A DNA stretch of 64,000 nt from Methyloversatilis sp. Lineage in GTDB: Bacteria; Pseudomonadota; Gammaproteobacteria; Burkholderiales; Rhodocyclaceae. Below are positions 51,435 through 60,970 of the stretch, in pieces. The notes under the pieces were generated by a model, which did no database searches, had not been told where the DNA came from, and worked only from the letters and a program-made list of their open reading frames with translations. Location of the stretch: positions 124,001-188,000 of the forward strand of contig JAEUNO010000015.1 in NCBI GenBank assembly GCA_016791045.1. The letters are read 5' to 3'. Every line of letters begins with the position of its first letter. Positions within the stretch are counted from its first letter, which is position 1. Both the position numbers and the translations under genes were made by a program.

Positions 51435-52804
51435 ACGGATCGCTGCACCGGCGTCTTGCCACGGGCCTGGCGGTCAGCCTGGTGCTGCTGGCCGGGCTGC
51501 AGTGGCTGCTGGCCGGCATCGCCATCGAGCGGCTGCTGAAGGCGCAGCTTGCGCAGCGTCTGGAACGCGACGCGGAAAATCTGCTGGCCGCGCTGCACAG
51601 CGGCGCCGACGGCCGTCTGGCGCTCGACGCGACGCGCATCGGCGGCGAATACCAGCGCCCGTTCTCGGGCCATTACTACCGCATCGCGATCACCCATGAT
51701 GGTCAGACGCATGACATCACGTCGCGCTCGCTGTGGGACGGCGGACTTGTGCTGCCGCCGGCCGTCGATGCGCAGCGACGCGAGACCGCGGCGCACGGTC
51801 CGCAGGGACAGGCACTTTGGGTGGTGTCGCTGCAGTACGAGAAGCGCGCCCGGCGCGTCGTGATCGCGGTGGCCGAAGACCTTGCACCGCTGCAGTCCGG
51901 GCTGCGTCAGTGGCATCTGCTGTACGGCCTGCTGTCGCTGGCGGTGGTGTTGCTGGTGCTGGCCGTTCAGCGCTGGGTCGTACAGCGCTCGCTGCACCCG
52001 CTGAACGCGCTGCAGCAGCAGTTGCAGGCACTGGAGCGCGGCGAGCGCACGCAGCTCGACGCCCCGGTTCCGGACGAGATCGCACCGCTGGTGGCGCAGC
52101 TCAACAGCATGCTGGGCATGCTCGCGCGCCGCTCGCAACGCTCGCGCGAGGCCCTCGGCAACCTGGCCCACGCCCTGAAGACGCGTCTGGCCGTGCTCGT
52201 GCAGGCGACCGAGTCACCCGAACTGGCGGCTCACCCGGCACTCAGGCAGCGCCTGGTCGACAGCAACACGCTGATGCGCCACGCCATCGAACGCGAACTG
52301 CGGCGGGCCCGGCTGATGGGCGGTGTGCACCCGGCCCAGCGCAGCAGCGTCGCCGCGGTGATCGATCAGCTCGAGCGCACGCTGGGCATCCTGTACGCGG
52401 AAAAGAAGCCGGATATCCGCATCGACGTGCCGTCAGGGCTGGCACTGGCCATGGACCCGGAAGACCTGCTCGAACTGCTGGGCAACCTGATGGACAACGC
52501 GTGCGCCTGGTGCACCGGTGTCGTCGGCATTTCCATCCGGCACGCCGGCGACATCGCCATCACGATCGAGGACGACGGCCCGGGATGCCCGGCCACGCAG
52601 CTTGAAGCACTGACTGAACGCGGCTTTCGCGCCGACGAATCACGCCCCGGCCACGGTCTCGGTCTGGCCATCGTGCGCGATCTGGTCGACAGCTACGGCG
52701 GCACACTGGAATTCGGTCATTCGACCGCACTGGGCGGACTGCGCGTCACCGCACACCTGCCCGGCCATCTGGGGCACACCGTCCCGAACACCCGAGGAGA
52801 CTGA
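51431..52804 (+). CDS. Sensor histidine kinase (PmrB/PhoQ type)
   Basis: The 457-residue protein has two membrane helices (residues ~10-30 and ~163-183) around a ~130-residue periplasmic domain, a HAMP-like linker, and the kinase core with GNLAHALKTRLAVL (His near residue 249), GNLMDNACAW (N box), IEDDGPGCP (G1) and GHGLGLAIVRDL (G2). It overlaps the regulator stop by 4 bp (ATGA) and is followed by the second PepSY gene after 1 bp. The periplasmic domain could sense cationic peptides or metals; this is inferred from subfamily. Confidence 0.92.
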   Translation: MNGSLHRRLATGLAVSLVLLAGLQWLLAGIAIERLLKAQLAQRLERDAENLLAALHSGADGRLALDATRIGGEYQRPFSGHYYRIAITHDGQTHDITSRSLWDGGLVLPPAVDAQRRETAAHGPQGQALWVVSLQYEKRARRVVIAVAEDLAPLQSGLRQWHLLYGLLSLAVVLLVLAVQRWVVQRSLHPLNALQQQLQALERGERTQLDAPVPDEIAPLVAQLNSMLGMLARRSQRSREALGNLAHALKTRLAVLVQATESPELAAHPALRQRLVDSNTLMRHAIERELRRARLMGGVHPAQRSSVAAVIDQLERTLGILYAEKKPDIRIDVPSGLALAMDPEDLLELLGNLMDNACAWCTGVVGISIRHAGDIAITIEDDGPGCPATQLEALTERGFRADESRPGHGLGLAIVRDLVDSYGGTLEFGHSTALGGLRVTAHLPGHLGHTVPNTRGD

Positions 52805-52805
52805 C

Positions 52806-53129
52806 ATGAAGACACCTGCCATCCGCACGGCCCTTGTCGCCTTGCTGACCACGTGCGCCACCCTGCCCGCACTGGCCGACGACGACGATCTGCCGAAGAT
52901 GCGTGCCATCGCGGCCGGCGCCAAGCTGATCTCGCTCGAGGACGCGCAGGCGAAGGCGCTCGCCGCCAAACCCGGCACCATCGTCGATGTCGACCTCGAG
53001 CGCCGCTTCATGGGGCGCAACTACGATTACGAGTTCGAAGTGATCGACGGCGAGGGCAAGGAGTGGGAGGTCAACATCAATGCCCGCGATGGCTCGGTGC
53101 GATCGGTGCGGCAGGACTGGTTCGAGTAA
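52806..53129 (+). CDS. PepSY-domain periplasmic protein (second)
   Basis: The 107-residue protein has a signal peptide (cleavage after LPALA, near residue 24) and a PepSY domain (ISLEDAQAKALAAKPGTIVDVDLERRF, YEFEVIDGEGKEWEVNINARDGSV). It is last in the pepSY-regulator-kinase-pepSY operon. Unlike the first one it is probably soluble in the periplasm. It may modulate the kinase, by analogy with small partner proteins of other two-component systems. Confidence 0.9.
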   Translation: MKTPAIRTALVALLTTCATLPALADDDDLPKMRAIAAGAKLISLEDAQAKALAAKPGTIVDVDLERRFMGRNYDYEFEVIDGEGKEWEVNINARDGSVRSVRQDWFE

Positions 53130-53206
53130 GGCGGCGCACGCACCCTGCACCAATGTTGCGCGTGTGCTGCACAATCCGGGGCTGACCTTTCAGTACCGGA
53201 CCGACC

Positions 53207-54715
<1,509 letters not shown>

Positions 54716-54731
54716 GCGGCACCGGCCGCAC

Positions 54732-55289
54732 TCACTCGATGGTGAGTTGCGGCAGCCAGTGCGAGCGCTCGTCGGCTGGGGTCAGATCTTCGGCGCGCAG
54801 CGGCCGCTTGCGGCGTTCGAGCGGCACCGTGGTGGGTGCGATGAACGGATCCATGTCGACATCGTGCTGCCGCCCCTCGATGCGCCCGCCCTCGATCTTC
54901 ATGCGGTAGTAGACGCCGTTGAACGGATTGACGTGCAGCGCAGCCGGCAGCGTATGCATGAACATCAGGGCGTATTCGAGCGGCGTGAGGTCGGCACGGC
55001 TGACCAGCGGCGGTTCGTTCCCGACCGGGAAATTGCACAGGCGCTGCTTCGGGCCGGTCAGACAGCGGAACGGCCGCATCGCCAGAAAATACTCGCCCAG
55101 CTTGTCGTCCAGCACAATGCTGAAGCGCGACTTGCCGTCGGCTTCAGGCGTGAAGGTGACCTGACCGATCACGATCCGTTCGCCCTGCGCGTTGCCCAGG
55201 GTGATCGTGCGCGTGCCCGACAGTACATCGGCGTGCGCCGCCGTGCTGACGAGCAGGCTGCACAAGGCTGCGTTCATCCATCGCTTCAT
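54732..55289 (-). CDS. Exported protein of unknown function
   Basis: The 185-residue protein has a signal peptide (MKRWMNAALCSLLVSTAAHA) and a mature part that begins with a beta-rich stretch (SGTRTITLGNAQGERIVIGQVTF) and contains two cysteines (FRCLTGPKQRLCNFP) that could form a disulfide. I do not recognise a family with certainty. ATG 55289 has a good ribosome site (GGGGAG, 7 nt). The gene is convergent with mmsA; the region between has no clear terminator. Confidence 0.65.
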   Translation of the reverse strand: MKRWMNAALCSLLVSTAAHADVLSGTRTITLGNAQGERIVIGQVTFTPEADGKSRFSIVLDDKLGEYFLAMRPFRCLTGPKQRLCNFPVGNEPPLVSRADLTPLEYALMFMHTLPAALHVNPFNGVYYRMKIEGGRIEGRQHDVDMDPFIAPTTVPLERRKRPLRAEDLTPADERSHWLPQLTIE

Positions 55290-55402
55290 GCTGCGCTCCC
55301 CGATGTCCATTGTTGTACGGTCACCATGAAAACCATGGAACCCGAGCGATCCGACCGGTCGAAGCCTGCATACCTTACGCCGCAACCGAAAGCGATACTG
55401 CC

Positions 55403-55981
55403 ATGAACCGTCGTCGTTTCACGTTCGCAGCCGGGGCGGCGCTGCTGGTGCCCGGACGGGCCCGCCCGGGCACGCCGGACCCCGCACGTGCGGCGCTGCA
55501 GTCCGGCGGCTGCGCACTGCTGATGCGCCACGCCGCAACCGAACCGGGCATCGGCGATCCGCCCGGCTACCGGCTCGACACCTGCAGTTCGCAGCGCAAC
55601 CTGTCACCGGCCGGACGCGAACAGGCGCGGCGCGCCGGCGCATGGCTCGCGCAGCAGGGATTCGCGTTCGATGCGGTGTTCAGCAGCCGCTGGTGCCGCT
55701 GCGTCGATACGGCATCGCTGATGTTTCCGGGGCAGCCGGTCGAGGTGCTGGAAGCGCTGAATTCGTTTTTCGACGACGGCAGCGCGCGCGAGCGCCAGAC
55801 CGCAGCGCTGCGCAACTGGCTCGGAACGCTGGAGGGCTCGCGCCGGGTGGCGCTGCTGACGCATCAGGTCAACATCCTGGCACTGACCGGTGACAACCTC
55901 GCCATGGGCGGGGCGGTGGTGGTGCAACCCGACCGGCGCGGCGGCGTGCGCAGCGTCGGCCGGATCGACCTTGCCGGTTGA
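55403..55981 (+). CDS. Histidine phosphatase-family protein, exported
   Basis: The 192-residue protein has a signal-like N-terminus with twin arginine (MNRRRFTFAAGAALLVPGRA) and a phosphoglycerate-mutase-like fold: LLMRHAATEPG (catalytic Arg-His), LSPAGREQARRAGAWL, FSSRWCRCVDTA and LLTHQVNI (second His). The layout suggests a periplasmic phosphatase that may be exported by Tat. The start ATG 55403 is chosen because the signal sequence begins there. Confidence 0.82.
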   Translation: MNRRRFTFAAGAALLVPGRARPGTPDPARAALQSGGCALLMRHAATEPGIGDPPGYRLDTCSSQRNLSPAGREQARRAGAWLAQQGFAFDAVFSSRWCRCVDTASLMFPGQPVEVLEALNSFFDDGSARERQTAALRNWLGTLEGSRRVALLTHQVNILALTGDNLAMGGAVVVQPDRRGGVRSVGRIDLAG

Positions 55982-55990
55982 GACGCCTGC

Positions 55991-56533
55991 CTACTTCACG
56001 GCGGCGAAGTGCTCGTCGTAGCGGAACACGTAGTCCTTGTCCTTCAGCGGCGTGTGGCAGGTGCGACAGGTGTCGTACTTCGCCTCGCCGTTGAGTTCGC
56101 CGGTGCCCTTGAAGGCGCTGTAGATCCAGTCGCCGTTCTTCTGCGCTGCGGGTACGCCGGCGCCCCAGCCCGGGTTCTTGCCCATGACGAACACCGCGGC
56201 CAGCTTGTCCTTCACCAGCTTGCCGTCGGCACCCTTGACCGGCTTGCCGGCGCCATCGAGCTTGACCGACCAGTTCTCCATGACGAAGGTCGATCCCTGC
56301 GGGAAAGCTTCGCCCGCTGCGGCCTTCTTCGCCTGAGGATTCATGTAGATGTCGCGGATCTGTTTCGCGTCCTCGCGCTGCACCGCACTGAGGAAGGTCG
56401 GCCAGGTCCGGTAGTCGGCCGGCAGTGGCAACTGACCGTCATTCAACGCCGCCACCGGCGGCGGCGCGCTCATCTGACTGCAGCCGGCGATGATCAGTCC
56501 GGCGACAACGGCGCCAAGTATCTTCTTTTGCAT
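55991..56533 (-). CDS. Cytochrome P460-family lipoprotein
   Basis: The 180-residue protein has a lipoprotein signal with lipobox IIAGC (Cys18) and a C-terminal haem-binding motif CRTCH (Cys156, Cys159, His160), preceded by the cytochrome P460 core (MENWSVKLDGAGKPVKGADGKL-type repeat, WIYSAFKG). P460 haem proteins oxidise hydroxylamine or detoxify nitric oxide in ammonia and methane oxidisers; paralogues occur in many others. Its function here is unproven. The 3' end is 10 bp from the phosphatase stop. Confidence 0.85.
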   Translation of the reverse strand: MQKKILGAVVAGLIIAGCSQMSAPPPVAALNDGQLPLPADYRTWPTFLSAVQREDAKQIRDIYMNPQAKKAAAGEAFPQGSTFVMENWSVKLDGAGKPVKGADGKLVKDKLAAVFVMGKNPGWGAGVPAAQKNGDWIYSAFKGTGELNGEAKYDTCRTCHTPLKDKDYVFRYDEHFAAVK

Positions 56534-56644
56534 GGATGGACTCCTGATAGGCAGTGGACACAACATCTGCACGGGGCCCGGTCCGGCACCCCGCATGCGT
56601 CCACTACCCGCCCACCCCTGATCCGGATGCAGCCGGCGCCGGAA

Positions 56645-57535
56645 TCAGTGCGCCCGGCCGCGACGCCACGCCTCGGCCGACAGCAGCAGCAGGCCGATGC
56701 CGATCAGCAGCATGCCGGCCAGTTCACCGGTGTCCGGCCGCTCGCCGAGCTGCCAGGCGGCCGACAGCACGCCGATGACCGGGGTCACCAGCGACACCAT
56801 GCTGGTGGTGCCGGCCGACAGCCGGCGCAGCGCGTACAGCCACAGCAGCCACGCGATCACCGTGCCCGGCACGATGTTGTAGAGCAGCGCACCGATCAGT
56901 GAAGGGGTCCAGTTGATCGGTTCGGCCGGCCACCACAGCGCCACGACGACCAGCGGCAAGGCACCGATCAGCGACTGCCAGGCGGCGATGGCCAGCACGT
57001 CGAGGTCGGGCGCTCGCGCTTGAAGTCGCTTGGCGACGATCACCGCCAGCGCCCAGCACACGCCCGCCAGCGTCGCCAGCACGCTGCTCAGCAGGTCACC
57101 GGCCAGATGCAGCGGATCGAGAATGCACAGCAGGCCGACCAGCGTGGCGACAGCCGATGGCCACTGCCAGCCGTGCAGGCGATCGCCGAGCAGCGGCCAG
57201 GCCAGCAGCATCACCCAGAACGGCATGGTGTAGGCCAGCACGGCTGTCTTGCCGGCGCCGCCGCTGACCAGCGCGAGAATGATCAGCCCGGTGAAGCCGG
57301 TGGTCTGCAGCAGACCCATCAATGCCACCGCGCGCATTTCGACGATGCGTACCGGACGACGCAGCGCGAGCACCAGGCCGAACAGCACCAGCGCACCGAA
57401 CAGCGTGCGCAGCGCGCCGAACTGGAAGGGGCCGATGTCGACCAGCGCGATCTTCATGACCACCCAGTTGTAGCCCCAGATCACGGCCAGCAGCATCAGG
57501 GCTGCCAGCGCACGCGCGGACGGGCTGTGCGGCAT
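56645..57535 (-). CDS. EamA-family (DMT) transporter
   Basis: The 296-residue protein has ten membrane helices in two EamA repeats (residues ~10-140 and ~150-285), with the usual GYNWVVMKIAL near the start and WPSAVATLVGLLCI in the centre. It is probably an exporter of small metabolites such as amino acids or sugars. It lies last in the marR-NTF2-eamA series and may be controlled by the MarR regulator. Confidence 0.88.
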   Translation of the reverse strand: MPHSPSARALAALMLLAVIWGYNWVVMKIALVDIGPFQFGALRTLFGALVLFGLVLALRRPVRIVEMRAVALMGLLQTTGFTGLIILALVSGGAGKTAVLAYTMPFWVMLLAWPLLGDRLHGWQWPSAVATLVGLLCILDPLHLAGDLLSSVLATLAGVCWALAVIVAKRLQARAPDLDVLAIAAWQSLIGALPLVVVALWWPAEPINWTPSLIGALLYNIVPGTVIAWLLWLYALRRLSAGTTSMVSLVTPVIGVLSAAWQLGERPDTGELAGMLLIGIGLLLLSAEAWRRGRAH

Positions 57536-57542
57536 GGACGAC

Positions 57543-57920
57543 TCAGTTCCAGATGTGGGTGATGAGGCGCCAGCTGCGGTCCGGCTGGCGACGATAGACC
57601 ATCGTCAGATGGCCGCTGAACGTCTGCAGGCCGCCCTCGCCGTTGGCCTGCGCGCTCCAGCGACCTCGTTGCGTGGCGACTTCGCTGTCACCGATCACCG
57701 CATGCAGCTCGATGCGGTGGTTGTGCAGTCCCTGATCGATCGCACCGGCAAACAGCGCCTCGATCTGCGCCGAACCCAGCGCGGCATTGCCACCGGCCGG
57801 CAGCACGGCGGCCTGCTCGTCGTACAGCGCCGCCAGCGCGGCGGCATCACCGCGGTTGAAGGCCGCGTCCCAGCGCTGATTGAGGTCGGCAACGGCGGCT
57901 TGAAGGGCTTGCAGGGTCAC
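57543..57920 (-). CDS. SgcJ/EcaC-type NTF2-like protein (DUF4440)
   Basis: The 125-residue protein has the NTF2-like cone fold typical of DUF4440: WDAAFNRGDAAALAALYDEQAAVLP near the N-terminus, then FSGHLTMVYRRQPDRSWRLITHIWN at the C-terminus. These proteins are ketosteroid-isomerase relatives with binding or catalytic roles that vary. It lies 7 bp upstream of eamA and 78 bp downstream of marR, probably one transcript. Confidence 0.85.
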   Translation of the reverse strand: MTLQALQAAVADLNQRWDAAFNRGDAAALAALYDEQAAVLPAGGNAALGSAQIEALFAGAIDQGLHNHRIELHAVIGDSEVATQRGRWSAQANGEGGLQTFSGHLTMVYRRQPDRSWRLITHIWN

Positions 57921-57998
57921 GTGAATCTCCTTGGGAAAGTCTTGAAAAATCGAGTCGGGGAAAAAGGATCAGCCGGCCAACCTGCGCGGCGAGAGAAT

Positions 57999-58502
57999 TC
58001 AGGCAAAGGCGCCCGTACCGGACTGCACGACACCGAGCATCGCCTGCAGCGCGCCACGCTGTGCTTCATCGAGCCCGGCCATCACGGTGCGCACGCGGCG
58101 GTAGTAATCAGGCATGACGGCATCGAGCACGGCCTGTCCGGCCGGCAGCAGGCGAACGGTCAGGCGGCGTCGGTCTGCGGTATCGAACACGCGCTGTACC
58201 AGCCCGTCGCGTTCCAGCCCGTCCAGCAGGCCGGTCATCGTTGCGCGCGTGACGCCGGCCTTCTGCGCCAGCGCCGAGGGCGAAGATTCGAATGCCTCCT
58301 CGCGCATCAACAGGATGAGCACCCACCAGCGGCCCTGCAGCAGTCCGTGGCGTGCAAGAAATCCGTCGAGCGCCTGCGACAGTTCGGTCGCCACGCGCAG
58401 CAGGGTCAGAAAGGATGCCACGGCGCTGACGTCCGCTTCGGGATAGCGGGCGGCAAACTTGCGCAGGACGTCAGGGGTCGGGAGATCGCGGAGCTGAAGC
58501 AT
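57999..58502 (-). CDS. MarR-family transcriptional regulator
   Basis: The 167-residue protein has the winged helix of MarR: LLQGRWWVLILLMRE, then SPSALAQKAGVTRATMTGLLDGLERDGLVQRVFDTADRRRLTVRLLPAG, the DxRxx wing tip with Asp-Arg-Arg. ATG 58502 is preferred because the upstream ATG at 58514 would lie in the -10 box of a consensus promoter. If so the mRNA is nearly leaderless. It probably controls itself and the EamA exporter downstream; the ligand is unknown. Confidence 0.88.
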   Translation of the reverse strand: MLQLRDLPTPDVLRKFAARYPEADVSAVASFLTLLRVATELSQALDGFLARHGLLQGRWWVLILLMREEAFESSPSALAQKAGVTRATMTGLLDGLERDGLVQRVFDTADRRRLTVRLLPAGQAVLDAVMPDYYRRVRTVMAGLDEAQRGALQAMLGVVQSGTGAFA

Positions 58503-58512
58503 GATTAGCTGC

Positions 58513-58540
58513 ATTATAGTTAGGCACCTTATCGTGTCAA
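58513..58540 (-). promoter_or_regulatory. Consensus sigma-70 promoter of the marR operon
   Basis: On the minus strand TTGACA (58540-58535) and TATAAT (58518-58513) are both perfect, with a 16-bp spacer. An imperfect repeat TTAGGcaCCTTA (58520-58531) fills the spacer and may be the MarR operator. Predicted transcription starts near 58506. Confidence 0.85.
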
Positions 58541-58651
58541 CGGCAAATTGGAGCACGGGCCCGATGTTGGGCTAGGATTGAAGGCAGCGCATGCCGCGCC
58601 CGTTAATCGTCTTTTTACGCGCCGCCGCAGTGCGACCAGGAAAGCGACCGC

Positions 58652-59248
58652 ATGGACACCATCGACACGATTGCCGCCGCCGCCGGCCTGGCCTGGGCCA
58701 GCGGCCTGCGCCTGTATGCGGTGATCTTTCTCGCCGGACTGGCCGGTCGCCTGGGCTGGGTCGACCTGCCGGGCGACCTCGACACGCTCGAACATCCGCT
58801 TGTGCTCGCAGCAGCCGGTCTGATGCTGTGTGTCGAGTTCTTCGCCGACAAGATTCCGGCGCTCGACAGTCTGTGGGACGGCGTGCACACCTTCATCCGC
58901 ATTCCTGCCGGCGCGCTGCTCGCCGCGTGGGCGCTTGCTGATCAGAGCGCACCGGTCGTGCTGGCGGGCGCCCTGCTGGGCGGTTCGCTGACGGCCGGCA
59001 CGCATCTGACCAAGGCGGGGGGCCGCATCGCCATCAACTCCTCGCCCGAACCGGTCAGCAATCTGATCGCGTCGACCAGCGAAGACGGCGCTGCGGTCGG
59101 CGGCCTGTGGCTGGCATTCACCTACCCGATCGTGTTTCTCGGCTTCCTCGGTGTGTTCCTGCTGTGCATGCTGTGGCTGCTGCCGCGCGTCTGGCGCTTC
59201 CTGAGCGACCTGCTGTCCTGGGTGGCCGGCAAACAGGCGCCCGGTTGA
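58652..59248 (+). CDS. DUF4126 membrane protein
   Basis: The 198-residue protein has five to six hydrophobic segments. The DUF4126 features are ASGLRLYAVIFLAGLAGRLG, the FFADKIPALDSLWDGVHTFIRIPAGALLA segment and LTKAGGRIAINSSPEPVSNLIAS. Function is unknown; transport is possible. It is divergent from the marR gene. The next small gene DUF3149 follows after 67 bp. Confidence 0.85.
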   Translation: MDTIDTIAAAAGLAWASGLRLYAVIFLAGLAGRLGWVDLPGDLDTLEHPLVLAAAGLMLCVEFFADKIPALDSLWDGVHTFIRIPAGALLAAWALADQSAPVVLAGALLGGSLTAGTHLTKAGGRIAINSSPEPVSNLIASTSEDGAAVGGLWLAFTYPIVFLGFLGVFLLCMLWLLPRVWRFLSDLLSWVAGKQAPG

Positions 59249-59315
59249 CCTGAATCAGTCTGCCCCGGCCGGCGCAGCAGTCCAATGATGCCAACCATCC
59301 ACCGAGGTCTGCATC

Positions 59316-59480
59316 ATGAAAGCGCTGACTGATCTGCTGTCTACCGACTACGGACTGATGAGCCTGCTGGTCATTGCATTCACCATCTTCATGAGCATCT
59401 GGTTCGGCCGCTTCTTCAAGCGGCACATCGAAGAGGATGCGGCACGCGCTGCCCGCGCCGATCAGTCGGCGAAACTGTAG
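59316..59480 (+). CDS. DUF3149 small membrane protein
   Basis: The 54-residue protein begins MKALTDLLSTDYGLMSLLVI and has one membrane helix (residues ~14-33), then a basic stretch (RFFKRHIEEDAARAAR). It matches the small DUF3149 family, which has an aromatic Y-G-L motif before the helix. Its function is unknown. It overlaps the glutathione transferase gene by 19 bp tail-to-tail. It is too short for most gene callers. Confidence 0.8.
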   Translation: MKALTDLLSTDYGLMSLLVIAFTIFMSIWFGRFFKRHIEEDAARAARADQSAKL

Positions 59481-60133
59481 GCGCCGCCGCGTTCGCGTGC
59501 CCGCTGCCAGGCCGGGCGGCTGTGGATGCGGGCCAGAAAATCGGCCAGATGCGGATGCGTCGAGCCGAGGCCGACCCCCTTTGCCGCCGCTTCGACCGGA
59601 AAGCTCATCTGGATGTCGGCCGCGGTGAACGCGTCGCCTGCAAACCACGGCCGCGTGGCCAGTTCCGCTTCCATGAAGCGCAGCTGGTCATCGATGTTCG
59701 GCTGCACGAAGGTTTTCAGCACGTGATCGGCCAGACCGCGCGCCACGGGCTTGATGAAGAACGGCACCGGCGCATTGCGCACCTTCTGGAATACCAGATG
59801 CATCAGCTGGTACGGCATCGCTGAGCCTTCCGCGAAATGCAGCCAGTAGGTGTAGCGGCGCGCATCGGCACTTCCGGGTGCGGGTTTGAGCCGGCCCGCG
59901 CCATGCGCCTCGACCAGATACTCGATGATGGCACCCGACTCGGCGATGACCTGACCGCCGTCCGTGATCACCGGGGACTTGCCCAGCGGGTGCACGGCGC
60001 GCAGTTCCGGCGGCGCATAGGACGTTTCCGGATCGCGCTCGTAGCGCTTCACCGCGTAGTCGAGCCCGAGCTCTTCGAGCAGCCACAGCACGCGCTGCGA
60101 ACGGGAATGCGCCAGATGATGGACGGTGATCAT
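59462..60133 (-). CDS. Glutathione S-transferase
   Basis: The 223-residue protein has the GST N-terminal thioredoxin-like domain (VHHLAHSRSQRVLWLLEELGLDY with the active-site Ser/Arg region, GKSPVITDGGQVIAESGAIIEYL) and an all-helical C-terminal domain. ATG 60133 starts MITVHHLAHS. The subclass cannot be fixed. The gene overlaps the upstream zinc-ribbon gene by 4 bp. Confidence 0.9.
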   Translation of the reverse strand: MITVHHLAHSRSQRVLWLLEELGLDYAVKRYERDPETSYAPPELRAVHPLGKSPVITDGGQVIAESGAIIEYLVEAHGAGRLKPAPGSADARRYTYWLHFAEGSAMPYQLMHLVFQKVRNAPVPFFIKPVARGLADHVLKTFVQPNIDDQLRFMEAELATRPWFAGDAFTAADIQMSFPVEAAAKGVGLGSTHPHLADFLARIHSRPAWQRARERGGAYSFAD

Positions 60134-60873
60134 GTGAGGATTTTCCAGACCAGTGAAACGCCAGCCATCACCAGATCGCCGACATCGAGCGATGTGGCAT
60201 CCAGCGCCGGGTTGGCGCGCGACGAACGCGCTGACGTACCACCGGCGCGGCGCGCCTGCTGTTCGCGCCTTTCGGTCTCGATCAGCGCGTCGGCGATCGC
60301 CTCCGGATCGCGGTTGGCGCGCTTTTCCTCTGCCGCACGATAACCGTTGAGTGCACTTTTCACCGCATCCGGATCGATCAGCGAGAAGGCGGACCGGCAA
60401 TGCGGACAGGCGTGGTCCTTGCGGATGTCGACCGGCGCACCGCAGCCGGTGCAGTAGATGGCGCCGACGCGCTTGCTCAGATCATGGATTTCCGGCTGGG
60501 TGAGCTGGCGGACGAAGCCCTTCTCGATCATGAACGACGCAAAGGTGCTGAAGCGGCCGTGGCGGTGCGGGCAGCGGCTGGTGGCGTAGCGGCCGCTGCG
60601 CACGATGTCGTAGCCATGTTCGAGCTTGCTGCTGCAGCGCGGGCAGGCCATCACAGGCGCCACCGGATTGCGCTGCACGTCGCGATGCTCGTGCAGCTGC
60701 TTGAACAGGTCATTCACCGAAGCCGGCGAAAGCTGCTGATTCTCGTGCGTATCGAACCAGATGCCCTGGCAGGCGTAGCAGATGTCGAGTTCGAGCGGCC
60801 CGCCGCCGTGGTGCGAAAAGGTATGCACGTCCATCGGGACGCGGCAGGAAGGGCAATTCGGTTTCGGGCTCAT
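60130..60873 (-). CDS. Zinc-ribbon (zf-TFIIB-like) protein
   Basis: The 247-residue protein has several CxxC zinc-ribbon pairs: CPSC near residue 8 and CYAC near 32, CPRC at ~77, CTGC and CPHC in the C-terminal half. The N-terminal pair matches the zf-TFIIB family (LELDICYACQGIWFDTHE). It ends with a hydrophobic tail (DLVMAGVSLVWKIL). Its function is unknown; nucleic acid or protein binding are both possible. It overlaps the GST gene by 4 bp (ATGA at 60130-60133). Confidence 0.8.
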   Translation of the reverse strand: MSPKPNCPSCRVPMDVHTFSHHGGGPLELDICYACQGIWFDTHENQQLSPASVNDLFKQLHEHRDVQRNPVAPVMACPRCSSKLEHGYDIVRSGRYATSRCPHRHGRFSTFASFMIEKGFVRQLTQPEIHDLSKRVGAIYCTGCGAPVDIRKDHACPHCRSAFSLIDPDAVKSALNGYRAAEEKRANRDPEAIADALIETERREQQARRAGGTSARSSRANPALDATSLDVGDLVMAGVSLVWKILT

Positions 60874-60970
60874 GTTCGAATCGACAGGCGGGCGGTTGAA
60901 CGGTCGGCATGCCTTCGCGCGGTGCAGCGAACGGCATCCATCGTCTTCAGCGGCATCGGCGGCTGAAACT

